From: Opitutaceae bacterium
GTDB lineage: Bacteria > Verrucomicrobiota > Verrucomicrobiia > Opitutales > Opitutaceae
Assembly: GCA_028688225.1 (NCBI GenBank)
Contig: JAQTYQ010000001.1
Location: 51,664 to 115,663 of the forward strand
Reading direction: 5' to 3'
Length of the DNA stretch: 64,000 nucleotides
The notes beneath the pieces are model-generated. The model worked only from the letters and a program-made list of their open reading frames with translations. It searched no databases and was not told the origin of the DNA. The position numbers and the translations under genes were made by a program. Positions 34,771 to 44,762 of the stretch are shown here, piece after piece. Positions within the stretch are counted from its first letter, which is position 1. Every line of letters starts with the position of its first letter.

Positions 34771-35264
34771 TCTATTGGTTTTCCGTCGGGCAACGCGTCT
34801 TTGCGCTTGGCGAGGTAGCTTCTTGCAGACCCTCGCTGCATTATGGTCCCTTCGCGACAACACAGACCAGCGGACACCAAAACGGACACCAAACGAGTTA
34901 AGATTGGCATGCGTCAGTAGTCGCAGATTGCGCTTGGTTACCTCTGAAAATCGGCCATTTTGAAGCCGCAATCGCGATGATAAACGGCCGATTCCGCCCC
35001 GCGCCTCCAGCCTTCGCGGTGTGAAAGGTGCCCTCCGTAGCCTGCAAGGCGAAGGGGGGCAATGCCCGCTGCAAACGCGGTGATGTTGAAGGCTGCCCTT
35101 CGTAGGCTTGGCGAAGGAGGGCGATTGGCTGGCGGCAGCGAGGCTTCCGCCGTCGCCAAAGGCTATGACGGACAAGACGGCCGGCAGGCCACCCGCCTAC
35201 GCTTTCGCAATGCAAACGCTACGGTGAGGCGCCGCGTTGTAGCCCGCGGGCGAAGGCGGACTCC
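34771..35264. repeat. Right island end and repeats
   Basis: No gene. The region holds the attR repeat (34989-35065), then palindromes GCCCTCC...GGGGGGC (35030-35060) and GCCCTTCG...GGAGGGC (35095-35122). Both are the same family as 28728-28758. About 140 bp of further low-information sequence precedes the stop of the ankyrin gene. Confidence 0.6.
34989..35065 (+). repeat. Right attachment-site repeat (attR)
   Basis: The core at 34989-35009 repeats the tRNA-Cys 3' end with one change (CGATTCCGCCCCGCGCCTCC plus A). Similarity to the left copy continues for about 55 bp with some mismatches. Confidence 0.72.
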
Positions 35265-37796
35265 TCACTCGTGACCGGTTGGCGTGGCTTCATGCTTGCC
35301 CTGCGCAGGCTCCAGCGAAATTGCCACCGTCGGCGCGAGCGCTCTAGCGTAACATGGCGGAGTGAATTCAAATACCATCTCCATCCGCGTGCTGACCGCA
35401 CGGCCGCCGAAGATTGCAGGTGTGAATCGAAACTTCTCCAATGCCCGAAGGGCGGGTCCCGAAAAAACTGGGTCGTCCGACCGTAGCACCGCAGTGTCCG
35501 TTACGGATCCACTCGTATCTACAACGAAAGACACGATGACGAGCTGAGGGCTGGGATATCGCGCCATGAGCACTGATACATTGCCATTAATATCGGCGGA
35601 TGACTGGGACTGTATGTCGCTGGAGAAATTCCGATGAGAAATAACCGCCGGGAAATACGGTGTCGCCCATTTCGAAACTTTCGGCGCTCGAATGGCGATG
35701 CCTTCGTAGTCCTGAGGCTCCTGAGTGGCAGAACCCGCGAAGACAATTGGCAAAACGACCCGGGCAGCAACCGGGGCACCCTTCCGCCGCGGCGGAAGGA
35801 ACTGCCAGCCGGGCACCGCGCGCAGCGCAGCAGCGGCAAGTTGCCGATCAGCTGGATCCAGTACGCGAGGCACGAAAGGATGGCCGGTCGGATCGACGAG
35901 CATGTCGACTTCGACAGTCTGTGGTGTCCGGCTGTAGGCGGGACGAGCGTCCTCCGGCATTTCCCCAGACCTAAGCTTTACTGGAGCATCAAGTTCTGAG
36001 GCTTTCGCGATGGGAAAACTGAAGTCGCCTTGGCCGTCTGCGCCTGCGTCGCACAATATGGTCTCGCAGGAACTGGCCTCAAAATAGCGAGCGAGACGCA
36101 AAGCAGAGGCGCCGCCGACGAGCCGTGCGTTCGGTGACCAGCCGGCATCAAGTGCCCTCTTGATCACTTCCGGACGATCCAGCCGGATGGCTTGTTCCAA
36201 AAGGAGCGGCGCTCGGTCGGAGTGAAGGTCAACGCTCGCGCCGGCCCTCGTCAGCTCAATAATCGCTTCAGGAGCACACTCGAGCAACGCAATATCCAAC
36301 GCTGACAAGCCGCGCCGGTTGCGGATCTGCAGGTCGGCGCCGTGCGCGAGGAGCAACCGTACGAGCGTCGGGCGATTCGCGCCTGCCGCAATTTGCAGGG
36401 CCGTCACACCCAAAACCGTCTGCCGATTCACATCCGCACCATGTTCCAGCAGCAAAGTGGCAGTCGCCTCGGAATTTCCTTCGGCCGCGGCGATCAATGC
36501 CGTTATGCCCTTTTCTTGCCCTGGGCGGGGCGTGTCCTTCGTCTCCATAAAAAACGCCACGGCGTTCGGAGTGACCCCGCGAGTCAGCAAGAATTTCACC
36601 ATGGGGGCGTTGCCTGACCTAGCGTGGTTTACCAAAGCCCACTCCGATCCAGGACGGCTGAAGTCATACTTGCCTCCAAGCTTGAGCAACAATTCGGCGA
36701 TTTCCGTCTGGCCAGAGCTAGTCGTGACTTGCAGCAGGTTAAGCCCGTAAGAACTCTGATTGGGAGCTCCAGCATTCGCAAGAAGTCGGACGACGTCGGT
36801 GTGGCCGTTGGACACAGCGCGTTTTATGGCGTCAAATGATCGGGCGACGTTAACTTTGGCTGCAATGAGAGTTCGCACTATGCCGGTGCGGCCTGCCAAT
36901 GAGGCCCAATCCAGAGGAGTGCCGTAGGCAGCCGCCACCTTATCCCGGAGAGATGGCTTCAGTTTCAACAGGAGTTCCAAGGTATGTACGGCTCCAGCAC
37001 CGGCTGCGAAATGCGCAAGTGTTCCGCGCGGCGACATCTGACCGAGCTTCGCACCGGCGGCGATGGCTTGCTCCAACGCCAGAACATTGTCCATTAACGC
37101 CGCAATAAACGCACGGTTAGTCGGAGGATCCTTGAATTCTGGAGTCGGTGCAACGAATGCACCGTTACTCCACAAAAGCACCGCTGGTTGACCGCTGAAT
37201 TCGTTTTGCGACAGATTGAACGAAAAACTCCGAGAAAATGCCGTATCGGGGCCAAGACGAGTGATTGCGCGGGGTATTACCTTGGTGACATGTCCGTTTT
37301 CAATCCAAAGAGAGATAATGGCTAAGTTATCAGGCAAATCCGTCGACCAGCCCGCGATTTGCAAAGCTGCCTGCTTATTGACGCGGTCGGGCTCAAGCGG
37401 AATAGCTTCGATGTGGAGTTTCGCCGTGGCGTACAATTTTTTAGAAGCTGCGTTTAAATAGTCGATTGGACGCTGGATCGAGTGTGGGGGGAACCAACGA
37501 ACCAAGGCCGCGTTTTCAATGAGGTCGCCTTCAAGCCGCCAAGTGCCGCCGGCCGGTGCAGTCAATAGGTGATCGCCATCGCGTACCAGCAGTTGATTCG
37601 CTTCGACTTTAGCCAAAGGCAGCGCACGGGCGCCTTTCTCGCAGACAAGTCGTAACTCGTCGGCAGCACTCAACACGCCGAGACTCGGGAACACCGCGAG
37701 CGAGAGCAGACAAAAAACACACCAGTTGATCAACGATATGCGCCGGGAAACGCGAGCCAACGCTTTGGCTCGGTTGATCAGAGTACCGTTAGTCAT
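35265..37796 (-). CDS. Secreted ankyrin-repeat protein with two TonB-C-like domains
   Basis: 843 residues. An N-terminal hydrophobic segment (SLINWCVFCLLSLAVFPSLG) ends near SAADEL, a probable signal peptide. Residues 55-230 are a soluble domain. Residues 235-585 are about 11 ankyrin repeats (for example GITALIAAAEGNSEATATLL and GVTALQIAAGANRPTLVRLL). Two TonB C-terminal-like domains follow: VEVDMLVDPTGHPFVPRVLD with AALRAVPGWQFLPPRRKGAP, and VIVSFVVDTSGSVTDTAVLR with ALRALEKFRFTPAIFGGRAV. It probably works in the periplasm or at the outer membrane. Function unknown. It lies just outside the island boundary. Confidence 0.82.
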   Translation of the reverse strand: MTNGTLINRAKALARVSRRISLINWCVFCLLSLAVFPSLGVLSAADELRLVCEKGARALPLAKVEANQLLVRDGDHLLTAPAGGTWRLEGDLIENAALVRWFPPHSIQRPIDYLNAASKKLYATAKLHIEAIPLEPDRVNKQAALQIAGWSTDLPDNLAIISLWIENGHVTKVIPRAITRLGPDTAFSRSFSFNLSQNEFSGQPAVLLWSNGAFVAPTPEFKDPPTNRAFIAALMDNVLALEQAIAAGAKLGQMSPRGTLAHFAAGAGAVHTLELLLKLKPSLRDKVAAAYGTPLDWASLAGRTGIVRTLIAAKVNVARSFDAIKRAVSNGHTDVVRLLANAGAPNQSSYGLNLLQVTTSSGQTEIAELLLKLGGKYDFSRPGSEWALVNHARSGNAPMVKFLLTRGVTPNAVAFFMETKDTPRPGQEKGITALIAAAEGNSEATATLLLEHGADVNRQTVLGVTALQIAAGANRPTLVRLLLAHGADLQIRNRRGLSALDIALLECAPEAIIELTRAGASVDLHSDRAPLLLEQAIRLDRPEVIKRALDAGWSPNARLVGGASALRLARYFEASSCETILCDAGADGQGDFSFPIAKASELDAPVKLRSGEMPEDARPAYSRTPQTVEVDMLVDPTGHPFVPRVLDPADRQLAAAALRAVPGWQFLPPRRKGAPVAARVVLPIVFAGSATQEPQDYEGIAIRAPKVSKWATPYFPAVISHRNFSSDIQSQSSADINGNVSVLMARYPSPQLVIVSFVVDTSGSVTDTAVLRSDDPVFSGPALRALEKFRFTPAIFGGRAVSTRMEMVFEFTPPCYARALAPTVAISLEPAQGKHEATPTGHE

Positions 37797-37866
37797 GCAC
37801 CATTGCTGGCTAATCGTAAATAGTCGGTCAAGACCGCGGATCTGGTACCCAAGTGCGGGCCACCGC

Positions 37867-39618
37867 TCAAGCGGTTTCCTGGAACTGGAGGGCGTGGAGG
37901 AGGGCGTAGAGCCCGCGGGCGGCGAGCAACTCCGCGTGGGTGCCAGTTTCGGCCAACCGGCCCTGGTCCATCACCAGAATGCGGCCGGCGTTCTGCACCG
38001 TGGAGAGGCGGTGGGCGATGATGAACGTCGTCCGCCCCTGCATCAGGCGCTCCATCGCCTGCTGGATCAGCCGCTCCGACTGCGTGTCGAGCGCGCTCGT
38101 GGCCTCGTCGAAGATCAGGATGCGAGGGTCGCGGAGGATGGCCCGGGCGATGGCGACGCGCTGCCGCTGGCCGCCGGAGAGCTTCGCCCCGCGCTCGCCG
38201 ACCATGGTCGCATAACCGTCGGTCAGCCGGGCAATGAACTCGTGCGCGTTGGCGGCAGCCGCGGCGGCCTGCACCTCCTCGCGCGTGGCGTTGGCCCGGC
38301 CATATTTGATGTTCTCCTCGAGCGTGCCCGAGAAGAGCACGTTTTCCTGCAGCACGATGCCGATCTGACGGCGCAGCGACTCGACCGTCACGTCGCGCAC
38401 GTCGTGTCCGTCCACGAGCACCCGGCCCGAGGCGACGTCATAGAACCGCGCCACGAGATTGATGAGTGTGCTCTTGCCCGAGCCGCTGGGTCCGACGATG
38501 GCCACCACCTGCCCGGCCGGAATGCGGAAGCTGACCTCAGTGAGCGTCCGCGGGCGGCCCTGGCCGGGGGGCGCCAGTTCGTAGTCGAAATTCACGCCGC
38601 GAAACTCGACCTCGCCGCGGATCGCCGGCAAGGTCTGCGCGCCCGCGCGATCGGTGATGTCCGGCCGGGTGTCGAGCAGCGCCCACATGTTCTCCAAGGC
38701 GGTGTTGGCGCGCTGGAAGATCGCTGCGAGGTCGACGAACCGCACGATGGGAGGAAACACGAAAACGATGTAGGCATTGAACGCCACCAGCGTGCCGACG
38801 GCCATCGCGCCCTGCGCGACCAGCCAGCCACCGTAGCCGAGCACGATCAGCGCTCCGAGCGCGCCCAGCACGTCGGCGATGACCGCGAGGCGCGTATTGC
38901 GCAGCACGATCCGCGAGTAGTTGGAGTAATCGGCGTTGATGCCGTGAGCGAAGACATCCGTCTCGGCCGCTTCGCGGGTGAACGACTTGACCAATCGCGC
39001 GGCCGCCACGCGCTCGTGCAGGAAGCCGACGACCTTGTCCCAGTTGTCGCGGTGCACCCGGCTTTCCTCGCGCATGCGCCGGCGGTTGTAGAGGTAGTTG
39101 ATCGCAAAGAGCGGCAGCACGAGGGTCACCGCCAGCGCCAGCCGCCACTCGACCCAGAAGAGGAAGCCCAGCACCCCGACCACCGTCACCGAGTCGGCGA
39201 TGATATTGATGAGAAAGCCATTGGTGAGCTGGTAAACCTCATTGGTGTCCTGCGTGATGCGCGAGATGACGGTGCCGGTCTGGTTGGCGTCGAAGTAGCG
39301 GAGCGAAAGGGTCTGGAGGTGCGCGAAGAGCCGGATGCGCAGGTCGCACACGATGCGCATGGCGCTGAACTGGAGGACGCGGTTGCGCACCAGCGTGAGC
39401 CAGCCGCGCAAAAGAAACAGCAGCGCGAACACCACCAGCAGCCAGCCGAGCTGGCGCAGATCGTGATGCGGCAGCGCCTCGTCGATGATCAGCTTGAGGA
39501 TCCACGGCCCCGGCAGCGTGAGCAACGACGCCAGGAGGATCAGCAGCACGCCGAGGGTGATGCGCCAGCGATGCGGGCGGGTAAGGGCGAGGAAACGTTG
39601 AAATGCGTTGCGGGACAT
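37867..39618 (-). CDS. ABC transporter ATP-binding/permease (MsbA-like exporter)
   Basis: 583 residues: six transmembrane helices in the first 310 (for example WRITLGVLLILLASLLTL and VTVVGVLGFLFWVEWRLAL), then an ATPase domain with Walker A GPSGSGKSTL, Q-loop IVLQENVLFSGTLEENI, signature LSGGQRQRVAIARAI and Walker B ILIFDEATSALD. A half-transporter that homodimerises. The family exports lipids (lipid A), peptides or drugs; the sequence does not separate these, although LPS genes in this genome make MsbA a reasonable guess. Confidence 0.9.
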   Translation of the reverse strand: MSRNAFQRFLALTRPHRWRITLGVLLILLASLLTLPGPWILKLIIDEALPHHDLRQLGWLLVVFALLFLLRGWLTLVRNRVLQFSAMRIVCDLRIRLFAHLQTLSLRYFDANQTGTVISRITQDTNEVYQLTNGFLINIIADSVTVVGVLGFLFWVEWRLALAVTLVLPLFAINYLYNRRRMREESRVHRDNWDKVVGFLHERVAAARLVKSFTREAAETDVFAHGINADYSNYSRIVLRNTRLAVIADVLGALGALIVLGYGGWLVAQGAMAVGTLVAFNAYIVFVFPPIVRFVDLAAIFQRANTALENMWALLDTRPDITDRAGAQTLPAIRGEVEFRGVNFDYELAPPGQGRPRTLTEVSFRIPAGQVVAIVGPSGSGKSTLINLVARFYDVASGRVLVDGHDVRDVTVESLRRQIGIVLQENVLFSGTLEENIKYGRANATREEVQAAAAAANAHEFIARLTDGYATMVGERGAKLSGGQRQRVAIARAILRDPRILIFDEATSALDTQSERLIQQAMERLMQGRTTFIIAHRLSTVQNAGRILVMDQGRLAETGTHAELLAARGLYALLHALQFQETA

Positions 39619-39806
39619 GGGAAAGGTTGCCTCCTACCAGCAGAAAAAGGGCCGGTAGTAAAGGCGCGCCGGACCTCAATCGTTACGATGCAGCCGGTAG
39701 TCCGGGGTCGGCCGTTCGACAGGCTCACGACGCCCCTTGGCGAGATCAGATGATTCCGCCCGACAGCCAACGCCAGCACAAATCGTCGTCATGATTCAGG
39801 CGCCGG

Positions 39807-40943
<1,137 letters not shown>

Positions 40944-41003
40944 AATTCGATCCTGGGTCCGCGCATCAGCGTGACTGCCGGAGGCAGGGCGCTCTGCCGC
41001 ACA

Positions 41004-41027
41004 GCATTCTGCTGGACAGCAGAACGC
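41004..41027. repeat. Short palindrome of the GTTCTGC family
   Basis: GCATTCTGCT...AGCAGAACGC forms a 24-bp near-perfect palindrome upstream of parA. It is related to the units at 19566, 19712 and 46151. Confidence 0.55.
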
Positions 41028-41174
41028 GACGCGGCGGCGGGGCTGGCACGCGAGAAGCACGGACGGCCCGGCGGTCCGTCCCTACCGCAAGCAAGGCCGC
41101 GGGTCCGGCTCCCCTCCCCTTTGCCGCCGCGCTTGCCCCGCAGGCATTGGCCGTTAGTCATTGGCCATCCTTTC

Positions 41175-41957
41175 ATGCCCACCACCGTTTTCACCATCGC
41201 CAACCAGAAGGGCGGCGTCGGCAAGACCACCACCGCCGTCAATCTCGCCGCCGCGCTGGCCGAGAAGAAAATCCACACCCTGCTCGTCGATCTCGACCCC
41301 CAGGCCAACGCCACCAGTGCGCTCGGCATCGAAAAGCAGGAAGGCCGCAGTCTGTACGGACCGCTCCATGGCGAGGGCGCGGCCCTGGAGATGATCACGC
41401 CCACTCCCTACGAGTATCTCGCCCTCATCCCCTCCGAAGTCGATCTCGCCGCGATCGAGATCGAACTGGCCCAGCAGGAAAATTACCTGCTCCGCCTCCG
41501 CCAGACGCTGCAGCCGGTCCGCGATTCGAACGGCTACCGGGTGCTCATCATCGATTGTCCACCGGCGCTCGGCATGCTCTCGATGAACAGCCTGGCCGCC
41601 GCCGACCATCTGCTGGTGGCACTGCAGTGCGAGTACATGGCCCTTGAGGGGCTTGGTCAGATCCTCAAGGTCGTCGAGCGCCTGAAAACCGCGGGCATCA
41701 ACGGCGGCCTCGACATCGGCGGCATCGTCATGACGATGTTCGACATCCGCACCAATCTTTCACGGCAGGTGGTCGACGAGGTGAAGAAGCATCTGCCAGA
41801 CAAGATCTTCGACACCCTCATCCCGCGCACGGTGCGCCTGAGCGAGGCGCCGAGCTTCGGCAAGCCGATTTTCCAGTATGATGCCACCGGTCCCGGGGCC
41901 ATCGCCTATCGCAATCTGGCCAAGGAGGTCATCGCCCGCTTCAGGCTAAGTTCATAG
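41175..41957 (+). CDS. parA: ParA/Soj-family chromosome partitioning ATPase
   Basis: 260-residue Walker-type ATPase: deviant Walker A NQKGGVGKTTTAVNLAAALA, Walker A' DLDPQANATSALG, and Walker B IIDCPPALGMLSMNSLAAA. It segregates the chromosome together with ParB, which is not in the window. ATG 41175 is chosen since the upstream frame reads as Arg-rich shadow sequence. It is not in an operon with a parB, and a repeat element follows. Membership is clear; a Soj-type chromosomal role is inferred. Confidence 0.92.
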   Translation: MPTTVFTIANQKGGVGKTTTAVNLAAALAEKKIHTLLVDLDPQANATSALGIEKQEGRSLYGPLHGEGAALEMITPTPYEYLALIPSEVDLAAIEIELAQQENYLLRLRQTLQPVRDSNGYRVLIIDCPPALGMLSMNSLAAADHLLVALQCEYMALEGLGQILKVVERLKTAGINGGLDIGGIVMTMFDIRTNLSRQVVDEVKKHLPDKIFDTLIPRTVRLSEAPSFGKPIFQYDATGPGAIAYRNLAKEVIARFRLSS

Positions 41958-42012
41958 CCGGAACGAATCACATGGAGAATACAACCAGCCGCGCCAGTGG
42001 TGGGTCAGTTTA

Positions 42013-42084
42013 TGTAGGTCGGGCTTCATGCCCGACAATCATGCGCCTCGATATCACACTGGCGGGGATAAACCCCGACCTACA
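42013..42084. repeat. 72-bp palindromic repeat TGTAGGTCGGG...CCCGACCTACA
   Basis: Ends TGTAGGTCGGG and CCCGACCTACA are inverted repeats around a hairpin-bearing centre (GTCGGGCttcatGCCCGAC). It is an extragenic REP-like element between parA and the first ABC-2 permease. Confidence 0.7.
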
Positions 42085-42170
42085 GGATGGTTCAGTCCCG
42101 GCAAACTGATCCATTGCGCCCGCTTCGGGCCGGTTGCGGGGTTCCAGAGTGTGCCTAGTTTTACCCTCCC

Positions 42171-42980
42171 ATGTACGCCGCGCTGACCAAGTACCGCCAC
42201 GTCTTCCTCGTCGGCTTGCAGAGCAATCTGATCTACCGCTGGAACTTTCTCATCCGCGGATTCTTCTCCCTCGCCCGGCTGGCAGTCGTGTTCATCCTGT
42301 GGGGCGCGGCCTATGCCGGCGTCACGCAGATCGGCGGCTACTCGGTCGGCCAGACGTTCACCTATTTCACCGCGCTGATCGCGCTGCAGTTCATGATCGG
42401 CGCCTTCAACGAGGACTACCAGATCGGCGAGGAGATCCGGAACGGCCTGATCAACCAATTCCTGCTCAAACCGATCAACTATTATCTCTATCGTTTTACC
42501 GTGTTTCTCGCCGCGCGCATGGTCTCCGGCGTGCTGGTCTTCATCCCCCTGCTGGTGATCTATCCCCTGATCCGGACGCACCTCACCTTCCCGGCCGAGC
42601 CCTGGCGCCTGCTGCTGGGCGTGCCTGCGCTCATGCTCGCCGCCATGATTCAGTTCACCCTCGCCTACTGCTTCGGCCTGCTGGCGTTCTGGTTCCTGGA
42701 GATCCAGGGTTTTGTCATCCTGTCCTATGCCGCCGAGACCCTGCTCAGCGGGCAGATCTTCCCGCTCGATCTGCTGCCGCCGATGCTGTTCAAGGCCGCG
42801 CAACTGCTGCCCTTCTATTACATGATGTATTTCCCCGCCGCCATCTTCACCGGCCGCCTCGGGTTCGAGGCGGCGCTGCCCGGAATCGCGCTGCAGTTGG
42901 TGTGGGTCGGGCTGTTCATCATCATCGCTCGCGGCCTCTGGCTGGCCGGCCTGCGCAAGCACACCGCCGTCGGCGGGTGA
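42171..42980 (+). CDS. ABC-2-type transporter permease
   Basis: 269 residues with about six transmembrane helices (for example LARLAVVFILWGAAYAGV, VLVFIPLLVIYPLI and LVWVGLFIIIARGLW) and the early cytoplasmic pattern NEDYQIGEEIRNGLINQFLL seen in the DUF990-like ABC-2 permease group. It would pair with the permease at 43203-43997 and an ATPase. The usual ATP-binding partner gene is not seen in the window. Substrate unknown. Confidence 0.85.
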   Translation: MYAALTKYRHVFLVGLQSNLIYRWNFLIRGFFSLARLAVVFILWGAAYAGVTQIGGYSVGQTFTYFTALIALQFMIGAFNEDYQIGEEIRNGLINQFLLKPINYYLYRFTVFLAARMVSGVLVFIPLLVIYPLIRTHLTFPAEPWRLLLGVPALMLAAMIQFTLAYCFGLLAFWFLEIQGFVILSYAAETLLSGQIFPLDLLPPMLFKAAQLLPFYYMMYFPAAIFTGRLGFEAALPGIALQLVWVGLFIIIARGLWLAGLRKHTAVGG

Positions 42981-43023
42981 CACGAAGGTGGACCTCATGA
43001 GCGCTCCTGTCATCCAGCCTGCC

Positions 43024-43159
43024 TAGAAGCTATCCCAAAACCTAAAACAGATATGAATCATCAGGCATTGGTAGGGGCGCGATCTTGTCGCGCCCCCCGA
43101 GAGGGACGCAGCAAGCCTGCGCCCCTACGATTTGTTCGCCGGTTTTGGGATAGCTTCTA
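43024..43159. mobile_element. MITE-like element with 19-bp terminal inverted repeats
   Basis: TAGAAGCTATCCCAAAACC (43024-43042) is perfectly inverted as GGTTTTGGGATAGCTTCTA (43141-43159). The 136-bp element has no gene. The interior carries a double hairpin homologous to 19633-19688. TA at both ends fits insertion at TA, as in IS630/Tc1 or the IS427 subgroup of IS5; the parent transposon is not in the window. Confidence 0.8.
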
Positions 43160-43202
43160 GCCCCTCTTTCCACCAACCGATCTCCGCCGTCGTCCCGCCG
43201 CC

Positions 43203-43997
43203 ATGTCTTTCCGTCAATACCTCAACATCTGGCTCGCCTGCCTGCGCTATTCGCTGGTGCGCACCATGATGTTCCGCTTCGATTTTTTCCTCTGGGCGGC
43301 CGTCGAGCTCGCCTGGATGGGGGTCAACGTGCTGCTGGTCGAGGTCATCTACCGGCACACCGCCTCCGTGGCCGGCTGGGGCAAATACGAAATGCTGCTG
43401 CTCGTCGGCACCTCCATGCTGATCCAGCGCCTGCTGATGGGCTTCTTCTGGAGCAACCTCTTTGAGATGGGCCGCAACGTCCGCACCGGCTATTTCGACT
43501 TCTATCTCTCCCAGCCCGGCAACCCACTTTTCATGATTTCCACGCGCAAGCTCGATCCCGACAGCCTGATCAACACGTTCGTGGCTGCCTCCGTGGTCTT
43601 CTACTCCGTCCATCGCCTGGGTCTGCATCCCGGCGTCGCCGGCGTGTTGCTTTACCTCCTGCTGGTTGCGTGCGGCGTCGTCATCCACTACAGCCTGTTC
43701 CTGCTCACCACCTCGACGACGTTCTGGATCATCAAGACCGAGGGCATTGAGGGCAGCTACTTTTCCATCGTCGATTTTTCGCGCCTGCCGCGCGAGGCCT
43801 TTCGCGGCTTCGCCAACGTCCTGCTGGTCTACCTGCTGCCGGCGGTGGTGGTGAGCAACGTCCCCGCCCGCGCCCTCATCCACGGTTTCCAGCCGGCGTA
43901 TGCGCTCTGGCTGCTGGCGGCCAGCGCGGCGTGGCTGGCCCTGGCGGTGTTTGTCTTTCACCGGGGATTAAAACGCTATGCCAGCGCAAGCTCGTAA
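43203..43997 (+). CDS. ABC-2-type transporter permease
   Basis: 264 residues with about six transmembrane helices (for example FRFDFFLWAAVELAWMGVNV and LLYLLLVACGVVIHYSLFLL). FEMGRNVRTGYFDFYLSQPG is the conserved cytoplasmic patch, parallel to that of the permease at 42171. The two probably form one heterodimeric exporter. The 222-bp gap between them holds the MITE and likely reduces or alters co-expression. ATPase partner not in view. Confidence 0.85.
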   Translation: MSFRQYLNIWLACLRYSLVRTMMFRFDFFLWAAVELAWMGVNVLLVEVIYRHTASVAGWGKYEMLLLVGTSMLIQRLLMGFFWSNLFEMGRNVRTGYFDFYLSQPGNPLFMISTRKLDPDSLINTFVAASVVFYSVHRLGLHPGVAGVLLYLLLVACGVVIHYSLFLLTTSTTFWIIKTEGIEGSYFSIVDFSRLPREAFRGFANVLLVYLLPAVVVSNVPARALIHGFQPAYALWLLAASAAWLALAVFVFHRGLKRYASASS

Positions 43998-44039
43998 TCG
44001 CACGCGGCCTGCTGCCAGCTGGAGCTTCCCGACCTTGAC

Positions 44040-44762
44040 ATGAAGATTCCCGACCAACGACTGGCGGTCCTGCAGCAACGCCTCGGCCACACCTTCCGGG
44101 ATCCGACGCTGCTCGCCTGCGCGCTGACGCACACCTCCTACCTGCAGGAGCATCCCGCGACCGGCCCGGGCAATCAGCGGCTGGAGTTTCTTGGCGACTC
44201 GGTGCTGCAGCTCATTCTCTCCGAATCGCTGTTCCAGCTTTATCCGGACGAACGCGAAGGCGTGCTGAGCAAATGCCGCGCCACCCTCACGAAAGGACGA
44301 TTCCTCAGCCAGCTCGCGCGGGACCTCGGACTCGACGCCGGCCTGCGCCTCGGCCAGAGCGAAGAGCAGGCCGGCGGCCGCCTGCGCGCCTCGATCCTCG
44401 AGGATGCCCTCGAGGCGCTGACCGGCGCCATTTTTCTCGACAGCGACTTCACCACCGTCCGCCGCGTGGTGCTCGGCTGGTATGGCCCGCTGGCCGGGCG
44501 GCTCGCCGTGCTCCTGGGCGAGGACAACCCGAAGGGCCGCCTCCAGGAACTGGTCCAGCCCAAACACGGCAACCGGGCCCTGCGCTACGAGGTCACCCAC
44601 ACCGCGGGTGCACCCCATGAGCGCGAATACGAGATCAACGTCTACCTGCACGATGCCTTGCTCGGCTCGGGCCGCGGCAGTTCCAAAAAACTGGCCGAGG
44701 AGGAGGCCGCCCGCGCGGCGCTCGCCACCTTCACGGCGTCCGCCCGCCCGTCTGCGCAATGA
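44040..44762 (+). CDS. rnc: Ribonuclease III
   Basis: 240 residues. The catalytic signature is NQRLEFLGDSVLQLILSE, with later metal ligands in EDALEALTGAIFLDSD. The C-terminal 70 residues are a double-stranded RNA-binding domain (NPKGRLQELVQPKHGNRALR, and AEEEAARAALATF at the end). It processes rRNA and other dsRNA. ATG 44040. Its stop overlaps the mfd start (ATGA), so the two are translationally coupled. Confidence 0.95.
   Translation: MKIPDQRLAVLQQRLGHTFRDPTLLACALTHTSYLQEHPATGPGNQRLEFLGDSVLQLILSESLFQLYPDEREGVLSKCRATLTKGRFLSQLARDLGLDAGLRLGQSEEQAGGRLRASILEDALEALTGAIFLDSDFTTVRRVVLGWYGPLAGRLAVLLGEDNPKGRLQELVQPKHGNRALRYEVTHTAGAPHEREYEINVYLHDALLGSGRGSSKKLAEEEAARAALATFTASARPSAQ

Larger units (their letters stand above)
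28633..35009. mobile_element. tRNA-Cys-integrated genomic island
   Basis: The island starts in tRNA-Cys and ends at a direct repeat of the tRNA 3' end. It holds an integrase C-terminal remnant next to the tRNA, a HipBA module, Fic, two HEPN-like proteins, a decayed small gene and hypothetical proteins. Several stretches inside are visibly less GC-rich than the flanks. With only an integrase fragment, it is probably immobile now. Boundaries follow the direct repeat; similarity continues about 55 bp past each copy. Confidence 0.75.

Noticed and set aside
37726..39753. Long plus-strand open frame (675 codons)
   Set aside because: Antisense to the MsbA-like transporter; Asp/Arg/His-rich low-information sequence.
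39619..39806. Possible repeat or promoter between the ABC exporter and mtnA
   Set aside because: No symmetrical or consensus element could be defended.
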